From Populus alba (Eukaryota; Streptophyta; Magnoliopsida; Malpighiales; Salicaceae), in the NCBI RefSeq assembly GCF_005239225.2, contig NC_133287.1:2647493-2711492 (forward strand): DNA of 64,000 bases, in the 5' to 3' direction. Shown in pieces: positions 10,244 to 21,909 of the stretch. A program made the position numbers and the translations under genes. A model generated the notes under the pieces. That model was given only the letters and a program-made list of their open reading frames with translations. It was not told the origin of the DNA and did not search any database. The first letter of the stretch is position 1; each line of letters opens with the position of its first letter.

Positions 10244-12386
10244 CGGTTATGGAGTAAAAACATCTGAATAGAGTTTGGATTAAGGGCTCAGTATTCATAA
10301 GACATGCCTTTGCTGTTTGATTATAAGTTGGATGATCAAGGTGTGAGATAATGAAGTTGGCATTGAAAATGTATCATGATAGCTAAAATTGATGGGTTAA
10401 AGGAAAAAAATAGAGGGGAATTTTGATGGGGTGAGGACAGTGTGGACGTAGTCCAGAGAAGAGGGACCAAATTGAAACCTATCTAATAGGTTGAGGGCAT
10501 ACTTGTAATTTTCCTAATACTAATTGTTTCATTTCTATCTATTTAAAATTTTACCTATCTAAGAATTATTTTATACCAATGCTCATTGATACAAGTGAGA
10601 AAGTACTTCGAGGGTCAATACCCTAAGACTTCCCTTACTTTCATGTTGAATTTGGTCCAAGTAGGGGCTTTATTCATGTTGTTGATGACGAGAAAAACTT
10701 CAAAAGCATCCTTGGTTTGAATGTGATTCTGATGAAGTCGTGGAAATACTTTACATAAAAATTGACTTTTCTTGTTTGATGAGTTTTGAGTTTGTATTAA
10801 TTCTATAAAAACAAGTTTTTTTTAAAATAAAAACTTTAATACTTAAATTAATATTTGAGTTTTTTTTAAATGATAAGCATGTATAAATTCAAGAAAATAA
10901 AATTAATATTTTTTTTATGTGTAAAGAAAAAAAAAATGTTCGTTCTTTTTAGTTCATTGTGTTATTTATACAGTGAAGTTGTGTAGTAAAGAATGAGCTA
11001 ATTGTGAATAATTCATTCTTAATGTAGAGTTATAACATTAACCTAAAACCGGGATATTTGTTTAAGACTGCATTAACCTTATAAAAATAAATTAAAATAA
11101 ATTATGAAATTTAATTTTTAATATATCTCTTTAAATTGAGGAATGAAAAGATACTATTCATGTTTTATAAAATAAATAAGAAATATATTAATTGGTAAAT
11201 AAAAAGAGTTGTTAACATGAATTAATTATTATAGGGATAAACTAATCTTTTTAGTAGAAATAAAAAATAGATGTACATACAAATATGAATTAATTGAATA
11301 AAAAAAAACATCCAAATAAAATTTAATTTACCCTTTAAGCATGTTTGTAGAAAAAGACACCGCCATCGAACTCTCCTAGTTGAATGGAATTTATTAACAC
11401 CAAATACATTAAATTTCATTGTCAAAGGTAGCCATTCACCTCCCTTTTTCTCTTATTTGATTTTTTAGGTGACTTTTTCTTTTTTTTATTTTAAACTCAT
11501 GGACTAAAATGTTAATAAAATAATTTTTTTTTTATTTTAAAAAAAAATTATATTTTAAATCTTATAATTTATTTGATAACTCCTTACATAACAGGATCAA
11601 CAAAAAAAAGGTGTAATTGATTTAATGACCATATATAGTTCCTCTATACGAGCTGCTGCATAAGCTCTTGCACTGTAGTGGGCACATGCAATGACCAAAC
11701 AGAATCACTTGAGAATGTTTGATCTCTCATAAGCTGTCCAGCGCAGTGACACTAGGTTATAATGATTCAAGCTCCTCTCAATCATCTTCAGATTTGCTGT
11801 TAATTAAAATTAATTAAATAATTAAGCACAAGTTACAGATTTGCTCGTACAACTTTCAATTCTATTAATTATTTCATTAGATTAGGATGAGGTAAATGAT
11901 AATGATTTCATTCATTACGGGACCTGTTTATTTATTTATTTATCCAAGACAATATACTTTACAAATTAAAAATTCTACTCTCCCAAAGTCCCATTACTTA
12001 GCCTTTTGTGTCTGTCTCCAAGTCCATGGTTTAGGTGATGATTGTAGAAGGCAACAACATGCACTGAACCAGAAGCAACAAGCTACGCTTGGATTGGCTT
12101 TAATTTTTATATTGCTAAGCATATCTATCTGAAGCGTAATTTAAGCAGATAATTTGAATTACATTAATTTTACACCGCTAAGCATAAGCATTCATGATAT
12201 AAATAAGTGTAGCTACGTTTCATTGACTTATTCTATTTCATAGTGCTAAACACATTCAAAGCACAAGGAGTTGACTTTACAATTGAAAAAGGCAAAAAAT
12301 GCAACGATTTGATAGTTTTGATTATGATATCAACATAAATAGAGAACTTAGCCCATTCATGACCTTTCCCTTGGATTCAAAAAAAC
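10244..12386. other. AT-rich intergenic region; no supported gene
   Basis: 10430-10520 contains a moderately GC-rich stretch of unknown origin; 10780-11200 and 11450-11600 are poly(A)/poly(T)-rich. An open stretch around 11896-12132 ends in a hydrophobic tail but has no convincing start or homologue. 12130-12386 would be the promoter of the following DUF26 gene. Confidence 0.55.
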
Positions 12387-13374
12387 ATGGAGATGTTAAT
12401 ATTCATTATATTTTCAACGTTGTTGTTATCTAGCCCTTGCCATGCTGACACAAATGAGAATACCGGTTCACAGTGTTCTGAATCGGATAGGGCTACCAAT
12501 AGCAGTGAATAAGAAGCCAACCTGAGTGGTGAATTCGCTTGCTGCAAATGGGCCTATCCACGATGGCTTCTACACGGCCGAAGCCGGAAAAGGTGCTAAC
12601 AAGATCTATGGCGTTGCACAATGTAGAGGTGATATCTCCGCCGCAGACTGTGCCGCCTGCATCAAGAATGTTACCATGGTACAAGGCTGCTCAAACAGTA
12701 GAAATGCTACACTTTGGTTTACGTGGTGTTTCCTACGATACTCAAACACGAGCTTTTTCGGTGAATGGGATCAATCAGGAATGGCAAGTTACAACGATAC
12801 CAATTTTGAAGATCCAAAAGTGGTCTCAGAAGCACTTAACTTCACGAACACGCTGGTATCTACAACTCCGAGCCAGCCTTTAATGTACCAGACTGCAGTC
12901 TTGGATGTTGGACAGAACGGAAAGAGGTATGACATGGCTCAATGCACCAGAGATCTCAGCCAGAGTGATTGTGGCATGTGCTTGGAATTTCAATTGGCGA
13001 CTTACAAAAACTCAGTTGGAAATAAGAGAAGTTGGGATATTTATGGGTTTAGCTGTAGCTTGTGGCACCGTGATTACCAGTTCTACAATATTTCAACCCA
13101 GCAAAGGGAGGTGAGTTCAGTGAATTCATTAAACTATAGTACGTTCCTTTATTTGAAGATTAAGGGTATTTTAGATTGATTTATATATGCTTTGATTGAG
13201 ATTATTTTTTCTAATTTATTAATTGCAAATGTCGGTCCAAGTTCATTTTTATCGTCAGCTGGTATTCACATATGCTTGTCACTTGGCAATACTGCAGGCT
13301 CCACAAGATCCTTACCACATCAAGTTGCAATTGGCATGGCCTTTCCGGCGCTAGTGTTTCTTTTTGTTCTTTAG
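12387..13374 (+). pseudogene. Cysteine-rich repeat secretory protein (DUF26/ginkbilobin-like), probably broken
   Basis: Secreted protein of the plant double-DUF26 (CRRSP) family. The ATG at 12387 begins a good signal peptide (MEMLIFIIFSTLLLSSPCHA). An in-frame TAA at 12510-12512 interrupts it, and the mature region (VNSLAANGPIHDGFYTAEAG onward, from 12526) is in another frame, so a stop and a frameshift separate them. Two DUF26 cores are intact: C-X8-C-X2-C as CRGDISAADCAACI and CTRDLSQSDCGMCL. A donor at 13111 and an acceptor at 13297 define an intron. The last exon reads a hydrophobic C-terminus (VAIGMAFPALVFLFVL, GPI-signal-like) only out of phase with exon 1; the in-phase reading stops at 13354. 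Similar proteins are apoplastic or plasmodesmal. A sequencing error could mimic one lesion but hardly all three. Confidence 0.7.
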
Positions 13375-13494
13375 CTATTGAATGCCTCTTTTGTTAATAG
13401 AAAAATTGTTTTTTTTTTTTTTTTTTTTTCCGGTGAAAATCAGTGCTTTAAAAACCTAAAGAGTAAACTAAGAGTGTAATACAGGATCCAATCA

Positions 13495-13885
13495 CGTCGT
13501 AGTATAAAATTAGCTAATCAATCAACAACTAGATTTGCTTCCCGGTAAACATGTTGAATCTTCACCTCCTAGTCTCTATCCAACAACCTCTTGTCCTTGT
13601 CAATTAAAGCATAGTTTGCATCCACCTTACTTTGATAGTTTGATTTCTCGAGATAAAGTCGATGACAAGAGTTGAATCTGACTCAAGAACCAGTTTTCTA
13701 ATTCCCAAGTTCTAGGCCAACTCTAAACTGCGTATCACTGCCCACAATTAAGCCTTAATCGAAGAGCAGTAACCATTGTTGATAGCAAAACCTATATTCC
13801 AAGATTCCATGCTATCACGAAGAAGTCCTCCTGAACCAGCAGCACCCGGATTTCCTATGCTACATCCATCCATATTAAGTTCAAT
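13495..13885 (-). pseudogene. Non-LTR retrotransposon-type RNase H domain relic (RVT_3-like)
   Basis: Translated leftwards from about 13880 it reads LNMDGCSIGNPGAAGSGG, LLRDSMESWNIGF, then LGIRKLVLESDSTLVIDF and later YREANLVVD. This is the DG...GNPG.AG.GG / ESDS pattern of the RNase H-like domain attached to plant LINE reverse transcriptases. At least four stops interrupt it, in places where E, W, W and R would be expected. A frameshift lies near 13630. No reverse transcriptase is adjacent, so this is an isolated relic. Confidence 0.75.
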
Positions 13886-14170
13886 AAATTAGGGTATTTT
13901 CATTTAACATAGTGATAAACCAAGTTTTTATCAGTATATCTTTACTAAATAACACGAAAAAAAATAGATTTATAAATATAAATTTTTAGAAAAACAAGCA
14001 TGCTCTAATAAAGACGTGCTGGTTAGTGTTCCAAGCCTCGGGTTGTTGGGCGTGGTAGTGTGCCGACCACCGAGCTTGCCAAATACGATTGGGCTTGATA
14101 GTGTGCCAAGCCTGGACATGCTAGGTCTGGCACTAACTAGAGCCAGACGTGAATGCATTTGGTAGGGTGC

Positions 14171-14457
14171 TGACACGACCAAAAGATTGATATCTTCTTC
14201 CAAGTGCAGGAGTGTCGAAGTAATAAATAACCCGGCAAGACCGGGGTCGAACCACAGAGAGGTTAATTGTATAAATTATAAATAACAATAACAATAACAA
14301 TAACAATAATAACAACAACAACAATAATAATAATACTCAGTACGTGGCGTTGTTATACCTGAGAATGATCTAAAAAATCGGGTCACAGGTTTCCAACCTA
14401 TATTCTGAGTTTATGAAAAAATCAAAGAGATATATTATATAATATAAACAGAATGTA

Positions 14458-14501
<44 letters not shown>

Positions 14502-15813
14502 GAAGAAGAAGATGAAGAAATTAACGAGAACTTTGAGATGAAAGATTAATGTAAGGATTAAACAATGATAAAAACAAATGTCAAGGTTAGAGGATCTACC
14601 AATGGTATTTCAAACAAGTATAGTATAAATTCTTATTATTCAATTGGAAACCACACACAAAACAGGTTCCAATCGGATGATTTCTCATTAATAGCTCATT
14701 ATAAATTATTAACATGATCATATTAATTATCTTATTTACATAACACCAAACTTTTAAATATTATCAGGAATTCACGATGTTAACTGATGTTAATAACAAA
14801 TCAAGTTCTTTTCATAGCCCAGGTGTAGGTAATACCATACGGTTGGGCTATGAGAGTGCCAAGCATTTGTTGTACCAAGTGTTATACAACACAAATCTAG
14901 ATTAACCATTTAACAAGGAAGGTATTAAGAATTAGTAAGATAAAAAGATAAGACATGTTAATTTTAAACATTAAGGTCCATGTTGAGTTTACACCATACT
15001 TATTCTCACACCATTAATGTTACCTTTTCACCTTGACATAATAAATTTAGCTAAACATAATGAAGAAGAGAAACATAAATAAACAAAACAAGAATATAAA
15101 TAAGATACAAGTTAACTAAGGAAAGGAAAGGAAATGAAAAGCATAAACAAGATATTAATGAAAGCAAAACTTAAAAATTACAAAAAAATATAAAGAGAGA
15201 AATAAAGAGCATGAACTTGATCTGAACAACCAAGCCCCTAAATACATGGCAAATGCCTCTTTTTATAGGCTAAAATTCAGAATTATTGATTTGATGACTA
15301 ATTGTTGAGTGGGTGACCAATTCTTGACTTGGTGAAAATCCTTATCTTCTTGTCTGAATAAAATGAAAATGCTAGCATCAGAATTGGGTCCACTTGAAAA
15401 CATGAAAGTTGTAGGAAATTGACTCAGCTTTCCAGAAGAAAAAAAAAGATAGAGGTCATTTGGACTTCTAGAACTCCAGATATGGGCCAAACACTAAATA
15501 GTGTTTGGGTTGCAGGATAGATTCAGACTTCTCCGTTGTTGTTATAATTTGGACTTGAAAACGACCTTCTTAGATCTTGATGAAAACATGAAAGTTGTAG
15601 GCCTATGTATTAACAAATCTGTGTAAACATTTGAGGTCATTTGGACATCTAGAACTCAAGATATGACCCAATTACCGAACAATGTTCCAGTTTGGACTGC
15701 ACCAACATCTCTTTTCTAAGTTTGACCATCTCTTTGTCCTTTCAATTTCCATACTTGAACTCATCAATCAATCCTTTGATTTATGTGATAGACCTGCATT
15801 TAAGTACTAATCA
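14171..15813. mobile_element. Nested solo LTR, 1,643 bp, with 5-bp target duplication
   Basis: Begins TGACACGACC and ends TACTAATCA, so it has TG...CA termini. GGTGC flanks it on both sides (14166-14170 and 15814-15818). Joining the flanks recreates the local 65-bp repeat unit (compare GTGCTAGGCTCCAGGAATGT at 15880), which shows the insertion site directly. Inside are a CCCGGCAAGACCGGGGTCGA motif, AAC/AAT microsatellites (14282-14335 and about 14459-14497), and a diverged direct repeat with ACATGAAAGTTGTAGG at about 15399 and 15588. No internal coding region is present, hence a solo LTR. Superfamily unproven, probably Ty3/gypsy. Confidence 0.8.
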
Positions 15814-15814
15814 G

Positions 15815-15945
15815 GTGCTAAGCCCCGGGAATGTCAGGTTTGACATTAGCCAGACCCAAACGCGATTGGGATTGGCAGTGTGCTAGGCTCCAGGAATGTC
15901 AGGTTTGACATTAGCCAAACCCAAACGCGATTGGGATTTGCAGTG
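15815..15945. repeat. 65-bp tandem repeat inside the host LTR
   Basis: GTGCTA..CCCGGGAATGTCAGG at 15815 and GTGCTAGGCTCCAGGAATGT at 15880 start two near-identical units containing CCCAAACGCGATTGGGATT. Degenerate units continue left of the nested LTR (14000-14165). Confidence 0.85.
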
Positions 15946-16229
15946 TGCTAAGGCTCGAGTACGCCTAAGAGAATGATCATTTTCCATTGGCACACCCAAA
16001 GGAATGAGGTAATGTGGGTTTGACAAACATGTTAAAATCAAGGTACATGGACTTGACATTAAGCCAAGTTCAAGCTAACATCAATTTAGCAAACATATCA
16101 AACCCAAAGCGTTTGGACTTGGCAGTTAACTAAATCTAAGATAATGACCATCCTTCTTTGGCACGTCTTAGGGAATAGCCATCCTCCCTTGACATGCTTA
16201 AGGGAATGACCATCCTTCATTGACATGCC

Positions 16230-16437
16230 CAAGAGAATGAAGTAATGTGGGGCTAGTGAACATGCGAAACCCAAGGTACTTGGACTTGACATTTAGCCAA
16301 GTTCAAAGTAACGTGGGTTTGACAAACATGTCACAAGAGAATGAAGTAATGTGGGGCTAGTGAACATGCGAAACCCAAGGTACTTGGACTTGATATTTTA
16401 TAGCCAAGTTCAAAGTAACGTGGGTTGACAAACATGT
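16230..16437. repeat. 104-bp direct repeat inside the host LTR
   Basis: CAAGAGAATGAAGTAATGTG starts at 16230 and 16334; both copies continue through GCGAAACCCAAGGTACTTGG. The whole 15960-16800 segment is built from variants of the same modules (CTTGGACTTGGCA, GACAAACATGT, AGGGGATGACC), consistent with U3 expansion by tandem duplication. Confidence 0.85.
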
Positions 16438-17002
16438 CAGACCCAAGATACTTGGACTTAGCAATTAGTAAAGTTAGAGGTAACGACTATTCTCCCTTGA
16501 CACACCCAAGAGAATGAGGTAATACGGGTTTGGCAAACAAGTCGAACCCAAAGTAATGTGGGTCTGAAAAACATGTTAGACCTAAAACACTTGGACTTGG
16601 CAGCCTGCCAAGTTCATTGCACTTAGACTTGACATTAGACAAGTCCAAGGTAATATGGGTCTAGCAAACATGTTAAACCCAAGGCACTTGGACTTGGCAG
16701 TTAGCCGAGTCCAAAGTAACGATCATTCTACCTAGAGCACGTCCAAGGGGATGACCATCCTACTCAGGGCACGTACTCCAAGGGGATGACCCTTCTCTCT
16801 TGAGTTTAGCTTAGGGGAAGAGCTCAGCTTCTATGGACTCAGCTACATTTAACGTCTTAGACTTTAATCTTTCTACACCTTTTAGATGTATAAAAGTCTT
16901 TTTAGGACCCGTCATATTTCTATTAAACATTAATATAGATGTAAGGGATATTTATATCTCATTAAATTCTATAATGTGTAAAAAGAAAAAAAAATCATGG
17001 GC

Positions 17003-17010
17003 TATAAATA
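17003..17010 (+). promoter_or_regulatory. TATA-box-like element of the LTR promoter
   Basis: TATAAATA lies 330 bp before the LTR 3' end, between the repetitive U3 and the unique R/U5-like segment. The position fits an LTR retrotransposon promoter. Activity unknown. Confidence 0.45.
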
Positions 17011-17340
17011 CATCATGAAACCTTCAAATCAAATATTCATAATCTTCATTCTCTACTCATATATATATATATATAGAGAACATCTCTTTCTAGAATATTT
17101 TTGTATTTTCTCTCTCTAAAAAGATACTTATTTAAGCATTAGGGAGTTCTCACCTCCACCAAAGGGGATCTTACACAGGTATTAGTCACAAGCCACCTTG
17201 GCTTACCAAACACCAAATATATGCTATCAAACACCTTAGCTAGGAAGAATGGATGAGATTGTTAGGATCAATTGATTAACCGATTATCCAACTCAAAAAT
17301 CCTATTTCTAGGCTACTTAGATTTTTTAGAACTTTATCAG

Positions 17341-17352
17341 TGGCGCCGTCTA
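17341..17352 (+). other. Putative primer-binding site of the LTR element
   Basis: TGGCGCCGTCTA directly follows the LTR end. Plant LTR elements carry TGG-initiated sites complementary to tRNA 3' ends, and TGGCGCCGT-type sites are common among gypsy elements. Immediately after it the sequence switches to inverted LTR. Confidence 0.6.
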
Positions 17353-17743
17353 TGAAGTCTAAGTGCCTTGGTCTAGCATATTTGCTAGATCTACGTTACC
17401 TTGGACTTAACTAACTAGCAACTCCAAGTGTAATAGACTTGGCGGACTACAAAGTCCAAGTGCAATAGGTCTAGCATGTTTGTCAGACTCACATTACCTC
17501 ATTCCTTTGGACATGCCAATGAAAAATGTTCATTCCATTGGACATGTCCAAAGGAGAATGCACATTTTCTTGGGCGTGCCCAAGACTTGACACACTACCA
17601 CGTCTAGCATCTCAGGGCTTGGCACACTGCCGAATACAACATGTCTTTACTGGGCTATGCTTGTTTTTCTGAAAATTTATACCCATAAATTTTTCTTAAT
17701 CCAGTTTTTTTAGATACAATTATATTGATAAAAACTTGGCTCA

Positions 17744-18284
17744 TTATAAGGTGTACCAAGCCCACATATAAAATTAAGAGATAAAATTTCGTGACAAATA
17801 TTAATCACTATGTGGTATTACGATTGTCAGTCCTATGATTTCTCTATAATGTAGGACTTTTGATGATGGGATAATGTTGGATTTTAAATTATGATTGATT
17901 TGTGAATCACAAGAGTGCTTAATTTTAATTAGTTTTAGATTATTAAAAATATAGAAAACTTTTCCTGGATCGAGGCACCACTGTAGTTATAGATACGAGG
18001 CTGCAGATGTGAATAAAAGAGGATTTAGTTTTGATGTATCAAAATTACTTGGATAACGCGCGAAAGTGTTTTTTTCATTTTCCTCCTCAATGTTTTTTGT
18101 CTTAATTGCCCAATCAAGATTGATATATATTTTTTTTTGATTAAGACCTAGGTATCCCCACATTCTAATGAGTGCGAGACAATCATGTTTGAGTTCGTGG
18201 CTGCCTCTCTTAACAGATACACTTTTCAGGGCTTGAACTTGTATTTTCATCTTTATAGGGGTTTAGTGGCGCCTTAATCACTAG
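17744..18284. other. Spacer between the fold-back element and the hAT-like element
   Basis: About 540 bp of unassigned DNA. A minus-strand open stretch (17987-18250) has no recognisable domain, and I do not treat it as a gene. Confidence 0.5.
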
Positions 18285-19145
18285 TTGGGGTGAGCAAAAA
18301 AATTAAAAAATCAATTAAATCGGAAAAAAATAACCAAAAAAAATAATCGTTAAAAAAAACTGATTATAAAAATTAAAAAACAATTCGGTTCGGTTCGATT
18401 TAGTTTTAGTTTTAAAAGGTTGAAACCAAATAAACAGGACCAAACCAAACCAATTCAAATAAAAATTAAAAAAAAAAAACCAGCGGTACTATAAATACCT
18501 TTCCCCCATCTACTTTTTAGTTTCTTCTTTTAACCCTAGCAAACCCAACCGCCCCCCTTGCACAGCCGACTGTTGAAAAGGAGAATCTATGAATTAAACA
18601 ACCAAACAGTAGACCTGGAGCCCCCCTCCCACTCCTTCTTGTTCAATCTTCATCTCTAATCTCTCAATCCTTTTATTCTTTTCTTTAAATCAAACTGATA
18701 TATGCAACCACTTACTATTAAATGCACGAGTTTTGAGACATTCATCTTAACAAGAGAGAGACTTATTAGATTGCTTAAAGCAACTACTAACTTTTCTTAT
18801 GATTTCTGTAGATCTATTATATATTAATTTCTCATATTTACTTACAAGGTTACTGGTTTGCCATAGTATGTTGCGCCTATTATCATGGATGTTGTGATAA
18901 TTATTTTTTCTAAATTTTTGTCTGATACTTGCCTTTTTTGGCTTTTTTATTTTCAATTTCAGAAAAACCTGCTCGATATGCCTAGCCAAGATGAAATCGG
19001 TTTTTTCTGTTTTTTCCTTTCAATTAACCGAACTGAAACTGGTTGGTTTAAACTGGTTTTGGTTTTTGTTTTTAAAATAAAAATAAATTAGTTTGATTAT
19101 TTTTTTAGATAAAAACTAGACCAAACATAAAATACTCACCCCTAA
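18285..19145. mobile_element. hAT-like non-autonomous element (861 bp)
   Basis: Terminal inverted repeats TTGGGGTGAG (left) and CTCACCCCTAA (right, reverse complement TTAGGGGTGAG) are flanked by TCACTAG at 18278-18284 and CCACTAG at 19146-19152. This looks like an imperfect target duplication of hAT size. Subterminal regions hold GGTTCGGTTCG and AACCAAA/AACCGAAC-type repeats in opposite orientations. No transposase frame is present. Relatives lie at 5697-6000 and perhaps 34046-34446. Confidence 0.65.
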
Positions 19146-20686
19146 CCACTAGAACAACACCTTGACGGTGTCAAGATTGATCTTGTAACAATGAAGAGTA
19201 CACTAGGAATCGAAGTAAACTTTCCTATCAACTTTGATCGGTAAAAATGCTGACATTAAGCCCAAATGGTGTCGAGGCAGTAGAGTTTTGACACAAAGTG
19301 ATATGATTTAAACCGGTGACAACCATGAAGACTAACGGCCACTAAAGTTAATTATGCTTTTTGACCAAGGTGAATTACAGTTTGAAAAGAAGCCAATCGG
19401 AGCATGTGCCATCTCTGTATCAATATTGTTCAATACACAGTGGAATAAATTAACATCAGGATCCTTCATCTTTTAAGCTTCACTGTGGACTTTTCTAGTC
19501 CTGTTTGTGTGCTCTACAGCTGCAAAGGGCTGTGCTTTTTCTTCCTTTTTTTTTTTTTTTTTTTTACCCATTTACTAGGCTTAATAGCTTACCCACTTAC
19601 CCTCTCTAACAGGAAATATTACTTTTTTTGTGTGTGCAAGCAGAGAACAGGCCATGTTTCATTAATTGCTGGAATATCAACAGTACTGATGGTGATGACC
19701 ACCCAGTCCCCAGTTTCATAGGATCCCTTTCTCTTGTTATATTCTGCTGGACCAGACACCCTCACCTTCTCTTTCCCTACAAGACAATCGCTTGTGGTTT
19801 GGGCAAAAAATAATAATTTAATAATTTTTTAAAAAGCAAAATATAGTTAAGAAGAAGTCAAGAACAAAAGCTACTGTCCTTTGAGACGTGTAATTATTAT
19901 ACTGTAGGCCGATCAACGTAGGCCTATGGGGCCTTGGCCCATGTCGAAAACAGTTAGGACAGCCTTCACCTTCACCTACGTGCTGTCTTCTTCGTTCTAT
20001 CATCCATGGTTTGTTCACGAGTGTACTCTTTATATAAACATTCTCACCGGTACTATTGTTGGTGTCGTGATCGCAATCCGCCAAAATATGCTCTTCTGTT
20101 TGCCACAAATCTACCTGTTGCTTTCAATCCATTCACAAGCTTGTGTTTTTTTTAAATTAATTCAGATTAACACACAATATATATTATTTTTATTATTTAT
20201 TTATTTATTTATTCTAAAGTGTTTGAATTAATCTAAATATAAAAAAGATTATATATAAGTTAAATTAAAAATATTATTTTACTTTTAATAAATAAAATAA
20301 AATAAATATATTATTTAGCGCTATTAACGTCAACAAATTTTCTCTTTTTTTGCATATTAAAAGTAGGTTAAATTTTTATAGTTTTAAAACTCGGCCTGAT
20401 AGGTTGACCAGAGATCCGGCTGATCCAGGATTGGAATCGGGTTAGATTGAAGAAAAAACAGAGAAAAAAAAACTCAGTGTAACCCGGTAAGACCCGGCTA
20501 CAAACTCGTTGACTTTTATTTTATTTTATTTTATTTACTAAAACGATGTTATTTTGATTTAAAAAAAAAATTAACCTAACCGACCCAATAACCCAATCAA
20601 AATCTAATGACCTGATCAAAATTTGAAACCCAGATCTTCAACCGGCCGATCAACAAGCCGAAACTTGAAACTATTTCTCTTTCGAG
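19146..20686. other. Intergenic; degenerate repeat at 20390-20680
   Basis: 19146-20150 has moderate GC but no exon I can support on either strand. A poly(T) run lies at about 19548-19566. 20390-20680 is a degenerate repeat with GACCCGGCTACAAACTCGTT and ACCTGATC-type phrases, of a kind dispersed in poplar-like genomes. Confidence 0.5.
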
Positions 20687-20888
20687 TTAGAGTATGTTTG
20701 GCAGTGTGGTAACAATTGCTTTTCAAATAACTTTTTGTGCCGAAATACATGTCAATAATGTTTTTTTATTTTTTAAAAATTATTTTTAACATCAGCACAT
20801 CAAAACGATCCAAAAAATACAAACCAAACTCAATTTTTTAAAAAAAAAATTCAAAATTTTAACAAATACAGATTCAAACTGTTAAAAA
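20687..20888. mobile_element. MITE-like repeat (family A, copy 1)
   Basis: Shares GTTTGGCAGTGTGGTA, TTTGTGCCGAAATACATGTC and CATCAGCACATCAAAACGAT with the copy at 52807-53018. Non-coding and AT-rich. Termini here are less clear than in the second copy. Confidence 0.6.
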
Positions 20889-21869
20889 AAATTATGTGAA
20901 AGATGTGCTATTAGCACGGAATATTTTCTACTCTTTGTACCCTATTGTCAAAGTACCGGCACACTCTTAACTAGGAGGTAAATCATGGGGCGCTTGTTTA
21001 AGTTGTTTGTTTTTATATTTTAAAAATTCTAATTTTTTAAATTAAGTTTTTTTTATTATTTTTATATTATTTTAAGGTGCTGATATAAAAAACTAAATTT
21101 TAAAAAATAAAAAATAAATTATTTTAATATACTTTTAAATAATTTTTTTTAAAATACAATCACTATTACGATATTAAAATAAACTAAAAATAATTAAAAT
21201 AATTTTAATTAAAACATAATTCGAAACGCTACCTTTGCTGCCAAACAAACGGGTTCGTCCTATTCTCTCGGCATTGTAAACTAGTCCTTGTCCGATTCAC
21301 GAAAGCAAAAAGAATTTGAGTCTAACAGAAAATGAGGGCTCATTAACCATAGTCTAAACCCCGAATAAAACAAGGTCAACAACGACCCATAATTTGTATT
21401 ATAGAAATGATCGTTTTTTTTAAAATAATTTTTTAAAAATATTGAAATAATATTTTTTTATTATTTTTAATATCAGCACATAAAAAATTAAAAAAATAAT
21501 TTAAAATAAAAATATAATACAAATTTTAATAAAAAATTAAAACTGACCCTCAAACACTAATGAAAATCCAACTGCTTTCAAGTGTGAAGCACATGAATAG
21601 CTTATTTCTTCGACAAAGATACCATAATCTTAAAGAAAGCTACGTGTCTTGTACGTTGTTTTCTTCTCTCTTATCCCCACAAACACATGCACTTGGTTTT
21701 GATCCATACAATCACTGCGACTCCTACAATTTATTTCCCTCAAAATTCTTTACTGACTTTTTTTTTTCTTTATTACATGATTTAATATTCTCCTATGCGT
21801 TGACCCAAAAAAATGCACTTCATTTCTTGCGGTTTTCAAGTAACAATACATAATCTTGGTAAATATACG

Positions 21870-21909
<40 letters not shown>

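Larger units (their letters stand above)
13913..17743 (+). mobile_element. Rearranged fold-back LTR element: LTR + PBS + inverted LTR fragment
   Basis: The left end (TGATAAACCAAGTTTTTATC, 13913) and the reverse complement of the right end (TGAGCCAAGTTTTTATCA, ending at 17743) match, and the similarity continues inward for roughly 350-400 bp as inverted arms. The plus-oriented arm runs into a promoter-like region (TATAAATA at 17003) and an LTR-like end (TTATCA at 17334-17339). A primer-binding-site-like TGGCGCCGTCTA follows at 17341-17352. Immediately after that the sequence is the LTR start in reverse orientation. No gag-pol remains and no clear target duplication flanks the pair. After removing the nested insertion the plus LTR is about 1.78 kb. 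I infer a Ty3/gypsy-like origin from the PBS context. Confidence 0.7.

Noticed and set aside
12493..12883. Alternative open frames over the DUF26 gene
   Set aside because: Shadows of the DUF26 coding frame, which alone has the C-X8-C-X2-C motifs.
14041..17640. A CRISPR-like or satellite repeat array
   Set aside because: Units vary in length, have no regular spacers, and lie inside an LTR with promoter and PBS; plant nuclear context.
17987..18250. Minus-strand 87-codon open frame
   Set aside because: Unrecognisable protein in transposon-rich DNA, with no support for splicing or promoter.
19818..20231. Open frames on both strands near 20 kb
   Set aside because: No motif, and mutually antisense; the surrounding DNA has no gene structure.
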